The notes below the pieces were generated by a model. The model made no database searches and had not been told where the DNA came from. It saw only the letters and a list, made by a program, of their open reading frames with translations. DNA of 61,076 nt from an uncultured Clostridia bacterium. GTDB taxonomy: Bacteria > Bacillota > Clostridia > Oscillospirales > CAG-272. Location: NCBI GenBank assembly GCA_947624995.1, contig CANQMS010000012.1:1-61076 (forward strand), written 5' to 3'. Below are positions 24,882 to 33,493 of the stretch, piece after piece. The position numbers were made by a program, and so were the translations under genes. Position 1 is the stretch's first letter. Every line of letters starts with the position of its first letter.

Positions 24882-25829
24882 GTGAAAAAACTGCACATAA
24901 TCAACCCGACCGCGGGCAAAGGCGCGGGAAATATCGAACCCGTGTCGGACGGAGAAGTCTACGTTACAAAAGCTCCCGGAGACGCTGTCGAATACGTAAG
25001 ATCCCGCCTTTCGGAGGATGGCGGCGAATACCGCGTCTACGCATACGGCGGGGACGGGACGCTGAAGGAAGCCGTGACCGGGATAATGCGCGCGGAAGCG
25101 GGCAGCCGCGTCATTCTTTCGCCCGTCCCTGTCGGGAGCGGAAACGATTTTGCGAGGATAACGGAGGAGATCGGTGGCATTTCTCCGTGCGACGTCATAA
25201 AATATAACAGCGACTATGCGATCAACGAGATAAACACGGGCTTTGACACCGGCGTCGTCGTGAGGACGAACGGCATAAAGAAGTGGCCCCTCGTCGGCGG
25301 GACGCTCGCGTACATACTCGGCGTTGTCGGCGAGCTCGCCGCAAAGCGTGCGACGGACCTGCGCCTGACGGCTGTGACCGCGGACGGGAGAGTCGAGACG
25401 TTTGAGGGCAGATATCTGCTATGCCTCTTTTCAAACGGCGTCTACTACGGCGGCGGCTTCAAGGCGGCGCCGACGGCGAGGATCGACGACGGCGAGCTCG
25501 ACCTCATCCTTGCGGACGACATGAGCCGGCGCCGCTTTATCGGTCTTGTCGGCAAGTACCGCGCAGGCGAGCATCTGACGGCGGGCGGCGCCGTCATCCC
25601 GGAAGCGGAGGACATCCTCATATACAGGCGCTGCCGCACGCTGCGGCTTGAAGGGGTGACGCGCTTTTCCGCCGACGGCGAGGTCATGGAGAACGACGGC
25701 GTCATAGAGGCGTCCGTCATACCGTCCGCGCTGCGCGTCGCGCCGGTCGGATGGGAGCCCGGAACAGACGCGGAGCCGGCGAATAATACAGCGGAGAGAA
25801 TTGTGGAAACGGGGGAACTGTATGTATAA
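24882..25829 (+). CDS. Diacylglycerol/sphingosine-kinase-family lipid kinase
   Basis: 315 residues from GTG 24882, chosen because GAGGTG lies six bases upstream and the family begins KKLHIINPTAGKG. The catalytic domain has AYGGDGTLKEAVTG (GGDGT nucleotide site) and PVGSGNDFAR. The C-terminal beta domain includes YYGGGFKAAPTARIDDGELDL, all typical of DagK/YegS/BmrU proteins that phosphorylate diacylglycerol or related lipids. The 3' end overlaps the dipeptidase start, so the two are probably co-translated. The last ~25 residues are a non-conserved tail. Confidence 0.88.
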   Translation: MKKLHIINPTAGKGAGNIEPVSDGEVYVTKAPGDAVEYVRSRLSEDGGEYRVYAYGGDGTLKEAVTGIMRAEAGSRVILSPVPVGSGNDFARITEEIGGISPCDVIKYNSDYAINEINTGFDTGVVVRTNGIKKWPLVGGTLAYILGVVGELAAKRATDLRLTAVTADGRVETFEGRYLLCLFSNGVYYGGGFKAAPTARIDDGELDLILADDMSRRRFIGLVGKYRAGEHLTAGGAVIPEAEDILIYRRCRTLRLEGVTRFSADGEVMENDGVIEASVIPSALRVAPVGWEPGTDAEPANNTAERIVETGELYV

Positions 25830-26745
25830 GATCTTCGATCTGCACTGTGACACGGTACATAGGATAAAGGACGGCGGCAGCCTCCGCCGCATACCGGAGG
25901 CGCACGTCGACCTCGAACGCCTCCGCGAGGCGGGCTACGGGCTCATGACGTTTGCGGCTTTTGTGAACGCGGGGTATACGGACGACCCTTACGGCGAATG
26001 CCTCCGATTGATAGCGAAGATAAAAGAAGGGATAGCGCAGAACGGCGATCTTGTCGGCGCGGCGCTCTGCCCCGCGGACATAGCGAGGAACCGCGCTGAG
26101 GGAAAGATATCGGCGCTGCTCTCGGTTGAGGAGGGCGGCGTCATCGAGGAGGATCTCGGGCGCGTCGCGGAGCTGTACGACCTCGGCGTCCGCATGATGA
26201 CGTTCACGTGGAATTATGACAACGATATCGCTGGCTCCGTCGGAGGGACGCGCGGGGACGGGCTCACGGAGTTCGGGCGAGATTTTCTCTCGGAGCTTGA
26301 AAAATACAGCATAATCGCCGACGTCTCGCACCTCTCGGACGCGGGCTTTTACGACGTTGCCGCCGCGGCAAAGCGCCCGTTTATTGCGAGCCACAGCAAC
26401 GCGCGCGCCGTCTGCCCGCACCGCCGCAATTTGACAGACGACATGATCCGCATCATCGGGAACAAGGGCGGCATCATCGGGCTCAATTTCTGCACGGATT
26501 TCGTCGGCGGGGACGGCGGGCTCGGGATGCTGTGCCGCCACGCGCGCGAGATCGCGGACTGCGGGGGGATCGAGTCCGTCGCCGTCGGCGGCGACTTTGA
26601 CGGGATCGAAACGAACCCGGCGCTGCCGGACTGCACATATGTGCCGCGCCTCGCGGAGGAGCTGCGCGATTTCGGATTCACGGAGCGCGAGGTAGACATG
26701 ATAATGGGCGGCAACGCCGAGCGGTTTTTGAACGATAATATGTAA
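25822..26745 (+). CDS. M19 membrane-dipeptidase family protein
   Basis: 307 residues. Zinc ligands of the renal-dipeptidase fold are visible: DLHCDT (HxD) at the N-terminus, SVEEGG (bridging Glu), DVSHLSDAGF and FIASHSNARAVCPHRRN (His pair), then GGDFDG. The family cleaves dipeptides, including those with a C-terminal D-residue. GGGGGA precedes ATG 25822, which overlaps the lipid-kinase stop. No signal peptide is visible, so it is probably cytoplasmic. Confidence 0.92.
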   Translation: MYKIFDLHCDTVHRIKDGGSLRRIPEAHVDLERLREAGYGLMTFAAFVNAGYTDDPYGECLRLIAKIKEGIAQNGDLVGAALCPADIARNRAEGKISALLSVEEGGVIEEDLGRVAELYDLGVRMMTFTWNYDNDIAGSVGGTRGDGLTEFGRDFLSELEKYSIIADVSHLSDAGFYDVAAAAKRPFIASHSNARAVCPHRRNLTDDMIRIIGNKGGIIGLNFCTDFVGGDGGLGMLCRHAREIADCGGIESVAVGGDFDGIETNPALPDCTYVPRLAEELRDFGFTEREVDMIMGGNAERFLNDNM

Positions 26746-26759
26746 ATGCATTATAAAGA

Positions 26760-26813
26760 CGCGGGGGGACTTTTGGGAAAAAGTCCCCCCGCGTACCCCT
26801 TCAAAACCTTTTA
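26760..26813. repeat. G-rich palindromic intergenic element, copy 4
   Basis: A perfect 15-bp stem (CGCGGGGGGACTTTT at 26760-26774, complement at 26779-26793) is followed by TACCCCTTCAAAACCTTTTA. It lies between convergent genes. Confidence 0.83.
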
Positions 26814-26835
26814 GGACCTTTTATGGCGCGGACGA

Positions 26836-27861
26836 TCAGACGTGCGAGCGGGGATATATTGCCTCTTCGGGCTCGGGCGGGAATTTGCCGAGCAGCATCC
26901 CCTCGCCGATAACGGAGCCGGACGGGATGAAGACGTCCTCTCCGATCACGGCGCCGGGACCGATGCGCACGCCGTCGCCGACCGTGACGCCGCGGCAGAG
27001 GACCGAATCGCGCGCGGTGACGTCGACGCCGACGGTCACGCCGCGCCCGAGAACGCAGCCGTTGAGCGTCGAGCCCATGCCGGCGCGGCAGTCCGCAGCG
27101 ACGATGGCGCCCGTCGGCGAGACTGATGCCGAGACGCCGCGTATCATGTTTTTGGCGGCGTCAAAGCACGCGCGGCGGTACGAGGCGGGCGTTCCGATGT
27201 CGCACCAGTACCCCGGGGCGACAAAGCCGTCGATGCGGCAGCCCTCGGCGATCATCGCCGGAAAGAGGTCGCGCCCGAAGTCGTATTCCCCGTCCGGGAT
27301 GCGGTCGATGACGGCGGGGGAGAGGATATATATGCCCGTGTTGACGAGCGCACGCTCGCGCCTGTCCGGCTTTTCGGCAAAATCGAGGATGCGGCTCCCT
27401 CCGCGCTCGAGCCTGACGCAACCGTAGTTCCACGGCTCGTCAGAATAGGAGAGGACGAGCGTTGCGAGCGCGCCGCCGGCGCGGTGCATCGAGATCGCCG
27501 GGCGCAGGTCGAAGTCGCAGACGGAGTCCCCGGAGAGGACGACGATCTCGTCCGGGTCGCCGGATTCGAGAATGACCGAGCGAACGCTCCCGGCTGTCCC
27601 GAGGGGCTCCGTTTCTATTCTGTAATCGAGCGACACGCCGTCGTATTCTTCGCCGAACATGTCAGAGATCATCTCGTATCTGTATCGTACGGTGACTGCC
27701 GCCTCGCGTATGCCGGCGTTTTTCAGCATCGAGACGGCGTAGCCGAGCGCCGGCTTTCCGCCGACCTCGAGCATCGGCTTCGGCATCGTATCCGTTATCG
27801 GGCGCAGCCGTTCGCCCCTGCCGCCCGCCATTATGACGGCGGCGGTCTTTTTTTCGGTCAT
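26836..27861 (-). CDS. Sugar-1-phosphate nucleotidyltransferase with left-handed beta-helix tail
   Basis: 341 residues from the ATG at 27861 (AGGA upstream). The N-terminal domain opens AAVIMAGGRGERLRPITD and KPMLEVGGKP, the nucleotidyltransferase signature, with VVLSGDSVCDFD supplying the metal-binding Asp. The C-terminal ~90 residues are hexapeptide repeats (GVTVGVDVTARDSVL, GPGAVIGEDVFIPSGSVIG). It resembles mannose-1-phosphate guanylyltransferase/GlmU-like enzymes that make NDP-sugars for envelope glycans. The nucleotide and sugar cannot be read from sequence alone. Confidence 0.85.
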   Translation of the reverse strand: MTEKKTAAVIMAGGRGERLRPITDTMPKPMLEVGGKPALGYAVSMLKNAGIREAAVTVRYRYEMISDMFGEEYDGVSLDYRIETEPLGTAGSVRSVILESGDPDEIVVLSGDSVCDFDLRPAISMHRAGGALATLVLSYSDEPWNYGCVRLERGGSRILDFAEKPDRRERALVNTGIYILSPAVIDRIPDGEYDFGRDLFPAMIAEGCRIDGFVAPGYWCDIGTPASYRRACFDAAKNMIRGVSASVSPTGAIVAADCRAGMGSTLNGCVLGRGVTVGVDVTARDSVLCRGVTVGDGVRIGPGAVIGEDVFIPSGSVIGEGMLLGKFPPEPEEAIYPRSHV

Positions 27862-27981
27862 GTCTTTTTCCTGCCGCAAAATTTTTTCGCACGGTTATTT
27901 TACGGCAGAAAAGTTATTTTTATTCAGTGCGTGGGGGAATGTGAATATGTTTCCGCGGAAGGGCAATAATAGTAAAAAAGC

Positions 27982-28281
27982 ATGACGGAGCAAAAAGACA
28001 GTATGATAAAGGGCTGCGAGAGACGGATGATAAAGATCGAGAACACGGACAGCGACCTGTTCGAATCGGCGTATTTCATAATAAGGCAGAACGTACAGCT
28101 TCCGAAGAAGAAGCGTCGCGACGATATGCTCCGCGAGGCAGCCCGGATCGTCAGCGACAAGACGGTGCCGACGCGGAAAAGAGACGTGTCCTCCCGCCGG
28201 CTGTGGCTCGAACGGGCGGGGATATTTGCCGCCGGTGCGCTGCTCTCGGCGGTGCTCGCGTTCCTCTTGTGGATTTTGTAA
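27982..28281 (+). CDS. Small tail-anchored membrane protein of unknown function
   Basis: Up to 99 residues; an internal ATG at 28027 (beginning MIKIENTDSDLFESAYF) is an equally good start. The N-terminal half is acidic then basic (QLPKKKRRDDMLREAARIV), and the C-terminus is a single hydrophobic helix (AGIFAAGALLSAVLAFLLWIL) ending at the stop, which suggests a tail anchor with the N-terminus in the cytoplasm. No strong ribosome binding site is seen. I do not recognise the family with certainty. Confidence 0.6.
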   Translation: MTEQKDSMIKGCERRMIKIENTDSDLFESAYFIIRQNVQLPKKKRRDDMLREAARIVSDKTVPTRKRDVSSRRLWLERAGIFAAGALLSAVLAFLLWIL

Positions 28282-28352
28282 CAATGAAATGCGCCGCAGG
28301 TCTTTAAAAGTCGCCGGGACGTACAATTCGGGACCACAAAGGTTAAATATTC

Positions 28353-28382
28353 TTGACAAAGCCGAGGCGCTTGTGCTAATAT
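28353..28382 (+). promoter_or_regulatory. Promoter of the RNase J gene, with a ~170-nt leader
   Basis: TTGACA (28353-28358), an 18-bp spacer and TAATAT (28377-28382); TATAAT at 28383-28388 is too far from this -35. The leader to 28560 contains GC hairpins such as AGGCGCC/GGCGCCT near 28438-28460, but no riboswitch was recognised. Confidence 0.65.
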
Positions 28383-28560
28383 TATAATCGGGTCTCGGTG
28401 TTCGCGGGTGCGGGTCCCCTCTTTGATACGGCTTTGAGGCGCCGCGGTAAGGGCGCCTTACATATATTTATTTCCACATAATACGTTTCGGGGAATGGAA
28501 AGCGTTCCTCCTTTTCCGCGTTATCGGCGCGGGAAGCAACATTTGAGAGAAAGGACATTT

Positions 28561-30243
28561 ATGGCAAAAAAGAAAAAGACAAAACTTGGCAAGATCAAAG
28601 TCGCCGCTCTCGGAGGACTTGACGAGATCGGCAAGAATCTGTACGTTATCGAATACGAATCGGATATAATCGTCGTCGACTGCGGGCTCGGTTTCCCGGA
28701 CGAGGAGATGCCGGGCGTCGACCTCGTCATACCCGACGTTTCGTACCTTGAAAAGAACGCGGACCGTCTGCGCGGGATTTTCATCACGCACGGTCACGAG
28801 GATCATATCGGAGCCCTCCCGTATGTGCTGCGGACGCTGCACGTCCCGGTGTATGCGACGAGGCTCACGATTGGCATCATTGAAAGCAAGCTCGCGGAGC
28901 ACAAGCTCGATTGGAAGCCGGAGCTCAACTGCGTTGCCGCCGGAGACGTCATCAAGGCGGGCGAGCTCTCGGTCGAGTTCATCCGCGTCAACCACAGCAT
29001 CGCGGACGCGTGCGCGCTCGCGATAAAGACGCCGCTCGGATATATCGTCCATTCGGGCGACTTCAAATTCGATCTCTCGCCGATAGACGGCGAGGTCATG
29101 GACGTAAAGCGCCTCGCCGAAATCGGCGCTGAGGGCGTGCTCCTTCTGATGTGCGACTCGACGAACGCGGAGCGCCCCGGGTATACGCCGTCCGAGCGGA
29201 CGGTCGGAACGTCGTTTGACCACATCTTTGCCTCACACACGATGAACAGGATCATCGTCGCGACGTTCTCCTCGAACGTTCACCGCGTTCAGCAGATAAT
29301 AGATTACAGCGTCCGCTACGGGCGCAAGGTCGCGATCACGGGCCGCAGCATGCTGACCGTCGTCGGCGCGGCGACGCGGCTCGGATATATGGATTTCCCG
29401 GACGGGGCGATCATCGACATAAACGAGATAAAGAATTATCCCGACAACAGGCTGACGATAATCACGACGGGCTCGCAGGGAGAACCGATGTCGGCGCTTT
29501 ACCGCATGGCGTTCGGCGACCACTCGAATGTCTCGGTCGGAAAGAACGACATCGTCGTCATCTCCGCGAACGCGATCCCCGGCAACGAAAAGCTCGTCGG
29601 CAAGATAGTGAACGAGCTGTACCGCTGCGGGGCGGAGGTGTATAACGACACGTCCTCGCCGATACACGTTTCGGGGCACGCGTGCCAGGAGGACCTCAAG
29701 TTCATGCACGCGCTGACAAAGCCGAAATACTTTATGCCGATCCACGGCGAGCGCCGCCACTTAATGGAGCACCGCAAGCTCGCGATGTTCATGGGCGAGC
29801 GCCCGGAGAACATATTCGTCCCCGAGCTCGGAAAAGTTCTCGAAATAGATGAGAGCGGCGCGCGCTTCAACGGGACGGTCCCGTCCGGGCGCCTGCTCGT
29901 CGACGGGACGGGCGTCGGAGACGTAGGCAGCGTCGTCCTCCGAGACAGGATCCTGCTCTCGCAGGACGGGCTCATCGTCGTTTCCGCGGCGATAGACACG
30001 CTCGCGCGCGACGTGGTGACGCCGCCCGATATATTCACGCGCGGGTTCATATACGTGAAGGAATCGGAGGAGCTGATGGAGGAGATGCGCGGCATCGCGA
30101 AGGATGCGCTCGAGCGCGCCGTCCTCGACTACAAGTCCGACATTTCCGACATAAAGAACGAGGTGCGCGACGCACTCGCGAAATTTATTTCGCGCCGCGT
30201 CAAGCGCCGCCCGATCATTTTGCCGATAATTATTGAAGTCTGA
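28561..30243 (+). CDS. rnj: Ribonuclease J
   Basis: 560 residues. The metallo-beta-lactamase/beta-CASP fold is shown by FITHGHEDHIGALPY (HxHxDH zinc motif), VHSGDFKFDLSP and LLMCDSTNAERPGYTPSE, and a late GHACQEDLKFMHALTKPKYFMPIHGERRH. It combines 5'-3' exonuclease and endonuclease activity in mRNA turnover and rRNA maturation. The start at 28561 has AGAAAGGA upstream. It has a short Lys-rich N-terminus (AKKKKTKLGKIK). Whether it is J1 or J2 cannot be assigned. Confidence 0.95.
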   Translation: MAKKKKTKLGKIKVAALGGLDEIGKNLYVIEYESDIIVVDCGLGFPDEEMPGVDLVIPDVSYLEKNADRLRGIFITHGHEDHIGALPYVLRTLHVPVYATRLTIGIIESKLAEHKLDWKPELNCVAAGDVIKAGELSVEFIRVNHSIADACALAIKTPLGYIVHSGDFKFDLSPIDGEVMDVKRLAEIGAEGVLLLMCDSTNAERPGYTPSERTVGTSFDHIFASHTMNRIIVATFSSNVHRVQQIIDYSVRYGRKVAITGRSMLTVVGAATRLGYMDFPDGAIIDINEIKNYPDNRLTIITTGSQGEPMSALYRMAFGDHSNVSVGKNDIVVISANAIPGNEKLVGKIVNELYRCGAEVYNDTSSPIHVSGHACQEDLKFMHALTKPKYFMPIHGERRHLMEHRKLAMFMGERPENIFVPELGKVLEIDESGARFNGTVPSGRLLVDGTGVGDVGSVVLRDRILLSQDGLIVVSAAIDTLARDVVTPPDIFTRGFIYVKESEELMEEMRGIAKDALERAVLDYKSDISDIKNEVRDALAKFISRRVKRRPIILPIIIEV

Positions 30244-30271
30244 GCAGTCGCTCGGACGGGAGGGAGAAAAT

Positions 30272-30571
30272 ATGGTCAAGCATGTTATCCTTTGGAGGCT
30301 TCGCACGGATCACGACGAGGCGGACATGAGGCGCAAGATAGATTTCTGCGCAGAGGCGTTTTCGCGCCTGCCGTCCGTCATACCGGGGCTCATTTCGATA
30401 AAGCTGTATAAGGATCCCCTCGCGTCCTCGACGTGCGATCTCATGCTCGACGCCGTCTTCGAGGATGAGGCGGCTTACATAGCATATAAGACGGCGCCGG
30501 AGCATCTTGCCGTCGCCTCCGTTATCCGTCCGCTCGTGTCGGAGCGCATCTGCATGGACTGCGAGGCGTAA
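30272..30571 (+). CDS. Dabb-family (stress-responsive alpha/beta barrel) protein
   Basis: 99 residues. VKHVILWRLR at the N-terminus, IPGLISIKLYKDP and LMLDAVFEDEAAYIAYKTAPEHLAV match the Dabb ferredoxin-like dimeric barrel. Biochemical function is unknown in bacteria; some members act on polyketide or aromatic substrates. GGAGGGAG precedes the start. It lies 28 bp after the RNase J gene. Confidence 0.85.
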   Translation: MVKHVILWRLRTDHDEADMRRKIDFCAEAFSRLPSVIPGLISIKLYKDPLASSTCDLMLDAVFEDEAAYIAYKTAPEHLAVASVIRPLVSERICMDCEA

Positions 30572-30636
30572 GTGACGCGCTTTCGCGCGGACGCATATAA
30601 TGAGATCGGGAAATAACCATACCCGGAGGATTTTTT

Positions 30637-30714
30637 ATGAAGATAGTCATCGTGCGTCCGCCAAAGCTGTTCATTCCGTTTCTGAAGCGTATATTCGGCG
30701 TCAAAAACAAATAA
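30637..30714 (+). CDS. spoVM: SpoVM-like spore coat/cortex amphipathic peptide
   Basis: A 25-codon ORF, with CGGAGGA ending seven bases before the ATG. The peptide begins MKIVIVRPPKLF and ends LKRIFGVKNK. It aligns without gaps to B. subtilis SpoVM over the N-terminal MK, the basic residue 7, Pro9-Lys10, a basic residue at 17 and Gly21. SpoVM is the amphipathic helix that marks the curved forespore membrane and recruits SpoIVA. In Bacillus spoVM lies close to rsgA-rpe-thiN, and here it sits next to rsgA, which supports the call. An extra proline at position 14 is unusual. It ends just before a strong terminator. Confidence 0.82.
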   Translation: MKIVIVRPPKLFIPFLKRIFGVKNK

Positions 30715-30727
30715 CGGCAAAAAAATC

Positions 30728-30763
30728 GCGTGGGAGCGCTCATTCGGCGCTCCCACGCTTTTT
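30728..30763. terminator. Bidirectional intrinsic terminator between spoVM and rsgA
   Basis: A perfect 12-bp stem (GCGTGGGAGCGC with GCGCTCCCACGC) has TTTTT on the right and a run of A on the left. It closes both the rnj-spoVM group and the long minus-strand cluster ending in rsgA. Confidence 0.9.
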
Positions 30764-30772
30764 CATTGTATT

Positions 30773-31717
30773 TTATTTGTTCCACGGGCGCTTGTCCTTC
30801 AGCGTTTCGTAGAGGGCGCGGTAGCTGTCGTGGCGCTCGCGCGCTATCAGCCCCGAGTTGACGGCGGCGATGACGGCGCAGCCGTCCTCACAGACGTGCG
30901 TACACTTCGTATACCGGCACTTCCCGTGATACGGCTCGAATTCGCGGAACGTGAACGGCAGCGCCTCGACCGAGAAAAAGTCAAAGCGCTCGAAGTCGAG
31001 CAGAGAAAACCCGGGCGTGTCGGCTATGTATGCGCCGGTGCCCGTCGGGAACAGCTCGACGTGGCGCGTCGTCTGCCGCCCGCGCGATATCTTGCGCGAC
31101 AGCTCCCCTGTCCCGAGCGAGAGCGCGGGATAGAGCCTGTTCAAAAGCGTTGATTTTCCCGCGCCGGAAGCGCCCGCAAACGCGGTCAGCGCGCCGCCGC
31201 CGAGCGAGGCGATATAGTCCGAGAGCGCGCCGATCCCATCGCCTGAGACGGCGCTGACGGGAAAGACGGGGTACCCCGCCTTTTTGTATATGTCGGCGAC
31301 CCTGTCCGCGGCGGGCGGGTCAAGCTCGCACTTTGTGATTATGACGGCGGCGTTTATGTCCGCGTGCTCGGAGATCGAGAGCATCTTGTCGACGGATGTG
31401 AGGTCCGGGGCGGGACGGCACGTCGGGATGACGGCGAACATGACGTCAAGATTTGCGAACGGAGGTCGGATCAGGAGATTTTTGCGCGGTAGGATCGAAT
31501 CTATGACGCCGTCGATGTCTGTGTCGCCCGCTTTTTTTATTTTCTCCCCGATGTCCGCCTCGTCCCCGATGACGGCGACAACGCTGTCACCGACCGTCGG
31601 CGAGACGCCTTCATGGCGGAAGTGACCGCGCGCGCGGCACGCGTACGCGGTCCCGCCGTCCGAAAGGACGGTGTAGAGCCCGCCGACCCCCTTTGTTATG
31701 AGACCGTTTACAGTCAC
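30773..31717 (-). CDS. rsgA: Ribosome biogenesis GTPase RsgA
   Basis: 314 residues. An N-terminal OB fold is followed by a circularly permuted GTPase with motif order G4 (ITKCELD), G1 (GASGAGKSTLLN), G3 (DTPGF). The C-terminal zinc finger is CRYTKCTHVCEDGC. It checks and releases late 30S particles. The G4 element is normally (N/T)KxD; here the guanine-reading Asp is Glu (TKCE). The start overlaps the prkC stop by 4 bp. It is the last gene of the 14-gene minus-strand run. Confidence 0.93.
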   Translation of the reverse strand: MTVNGLITKGVGGLYTVLSDGGTAYACRARGHFRHEGVSPTVGDSVVAVIGDEADIGEKIKKAGDTDIDGVIDSILPRKNLLIRPPFANLDVMFAVIPTCRPAPDLTSVDKMLSISEHADINAAVIITKCELDPPAADRVADIYKKAGYPVFPVSAVSGDGIGALSDYIASLGGGALTAFAGASGAGKSTLLNRLYPALSLGTGELSRKISRGRQTTRHVELFPTGTGAYIADTPGFSLLDFERFDFFSVEALPFTFREFEPYHGKCRYTKCTHVCEDGCAVIAAVNSGLIARERHDSYRALYETLKDKRPWNK

Positions 31718-33474
31718 GGTTCAGCCTCGGTATCGGGCGCCGTGTCCGGTCCCGTCACATCGTCCGTCTCGGTTTCCTTCGGCTCCGGTCCCTTGCTGAC
31801 GACGAAGTCGATGACGGTCCCCTCCGTGACCGACGTGTAAGCGACGCGGCTCTGCTTTATGACTGTGCCCTCGGGCTCGTTCGAGTATTCGTACTCGACC
31901 TTGCCGACGACGAGGTTGTTGTTCTCCATCTCGACGCGGGCTGCGCCCTCTGTCTTGCCGCAAAGGTCGGGTACGATCTTCGTCTCGATCTTCTGCCCGC
32001 GGCTGACATAGAGGGTGACGGTGTCGCCCGGCTTGACGGTGCTTCCGGCGACGGGGTCGGTCCTGTATATATATCCGGCGGTGACGGCGGTGTTGTATTC
32101 CTCGACGACCTCGACAATGAGCCCGTATTCACGCGAGAGTCGGCTCTCGACCTGCCTGTAATCGTTCATCATGACGTCCGGGAACGTGAACGTCTCCGAG
32201 CCGCGGCTGACCGTCAGGTATAGGTCGCATAAGAGCCTCCCAGGTTCGACGCGGCAGCGTTCGTTCGGCAGCGGTTCCTGCTCGATTATGGTTCCGAACG
32301 GCATGTCCGTGTTGTATACGTATTCGACGTGGACTACATAGTTTTTCGATTTCAGCTCCGATTCAAGCGATGAGGAGAGCTCGGAGCCGACGAAATTTTC
32401 GACTGTCAGGATGTACGATTTTTCGTTTTCGAAATTGAACAGCACCTCGGTCCAGAGGTAATACGCGCTTATGATGCACGCTATAAGGAACGCGAACGCG
32501 ACACCGAGGATTATCGGTAGCATGGACGAGTCAAGATAGTTTTTCCCGGGTCCCGGGGTTTTTTCGTGCTTTTTCGCCGTCTCGTCCTTCGTGCGCTCCT
32601 TCTCTATCGGGGACGGGAGCGGGCGGAAGACGACGGAAGGATTGCGCTTCAGCGCCTCGACCCAGCGCAGCATCTGCTCCGCCGTCGCGAAGCGCTGCTT
32701 CGGCGATTTCTCCATCGCGGTCAGGATTATCTGCTCAAGCCCGCGCGGGACGGAAGGGTTGACCTCGGAGGGCGGCGTGGGCTTTTCCTGCACCTGCATC
32801 AGCGCGACCGAGACGGGCGAGTCCGCCGTGAACGGCAGCTTCCCGGTCGCCATTTCATAAAGAAGCACGCCGGTCGAATAAATATCCGAGCGCGCGTCGA
32901 TAGGCATGCCGCTCGCCTGCTCGGGGCTGATGTAGTATACGGTGCCGATCGCGCGGTCCGTCATCGTGACGGTGTCCGCGTTCGGCAGCTTCGCGATGCC
33001 GAAGTCGGCGACCTTGATAAGCCCGTTTTTGAGCAGAAGAATGTTCTGCGGCTTTATGTCGCGGTGAACGATGCCGCGGCTGTGCGCGTGCGTCAGCGCG
33101 CGCAGCAGCTGCTCGCAGTAGCTGAGCGTTTCCGGCAGCGGGAGCGCTCCGCGCTTCGACATGTAGCTCTTGAGCGTGATCCCCTCGATGTACTCCATGA
33201 CGATGTACTTTGACTCGCCGCTGACGGAGACGTCATAGATCGAGACGATGTTAGGGTGCGAGAGCATCGCGACAGCCTTCGATTCGTTTATGAATCGCCT
33301 CACGGCAGCCTCATCCTTCGCGACGTCCTCCTTCAGCATCTTGATCGCGACGGTGCGGTGCGTGACCGAGTCCGTCGCGCGGAAGACGACAGCCATTCCG
33401 CCGATGCCGACGACCTTTTCTATATAATATCTTCCGTCGAACGTCTGTCCGACGTATCTTTCAAACGATTCCAT
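31714..33474 (-). CDS. prkC: PASTA-domain Ser/Thr protein kinase
   Basis: 586 residues. The kinase domain (residues ~15-280) has GIGGMAVV, the ATP Lys in VAIKML, HRDIKPQN, DFGIAK, and the activation segment ending GTVYYISPEQ. A basic juxtamembrane stretch precedes one membrane helix (LPIILGVAFAFLIACIISAYYL) near residue 330. The exterior holds three PASTA repeats (residues ~355-565) that bind peptidoglycan, then a Thr/Glu/Pro tail. It senses muropeptides and phosphorylates growth and germination targets. It is followed by rsgA (4-bp overlap) and preceded by its phosphatase stp. Confidence 0.95.
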   Translation of the reverse strand: MESFERYVGQTFDGRYYIEKVVGIGGMAVVFRATDSVTHRTVAIKMLKEDVAKDEAAVRRFINESKAVAMLSHPNIVSIYDVSVSGESKYIVMEYIEGITLKSYMSKRGALPLPETLSYCEQLLRALTHAHSRGIVHRDIKPQNILLLKNGLIKVADFGIAKLPNADTVTMTDRAIGTVYYISPEQASGMPIDARSDIYSTGVLLYEMATGKLPFTADSPVSVALMQVQEKPTPPSEVNPSVPRGLEQIILTAMEKSPKQRFATAEQMLRWVEALKRNPSVVFRPLPSPIEKERTKDETAKKHEKTPGPGKNYLDSSMLPIILGVAFAFLIACIISAYYLWTEVLFNFENEKSYILTVENFVGSELSSSLESELKSKNYVVHVEYVYNTDMPFGTIIEQEPLPNERCRVEPGRLLCDLYLTVSRGSETFTFPDVMMNDYRQVESRLSREYGLIVEVVEEYNTAVTAGYIYRTDPVAGSTVKPGDTVTLYVSRGQKIETKIVPDLCGKTEGAARVEMENNNLVVGKVEYEYSNEPEGTVIKQSRVAYTSVTEGTVIDFVVSKGPEPKETETDDVTGPDTAPDTEAEP

Positions 33475-33493
33475 TTGACGTGACTCCGATTTT

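Noticed and set aside
28383-28560. Riboswitch or T-box in the RNase J leader
   Set aside because: Hairpins are present but no known conserved core (such as a T-box bulge or a purine/TPP motif) could be found.
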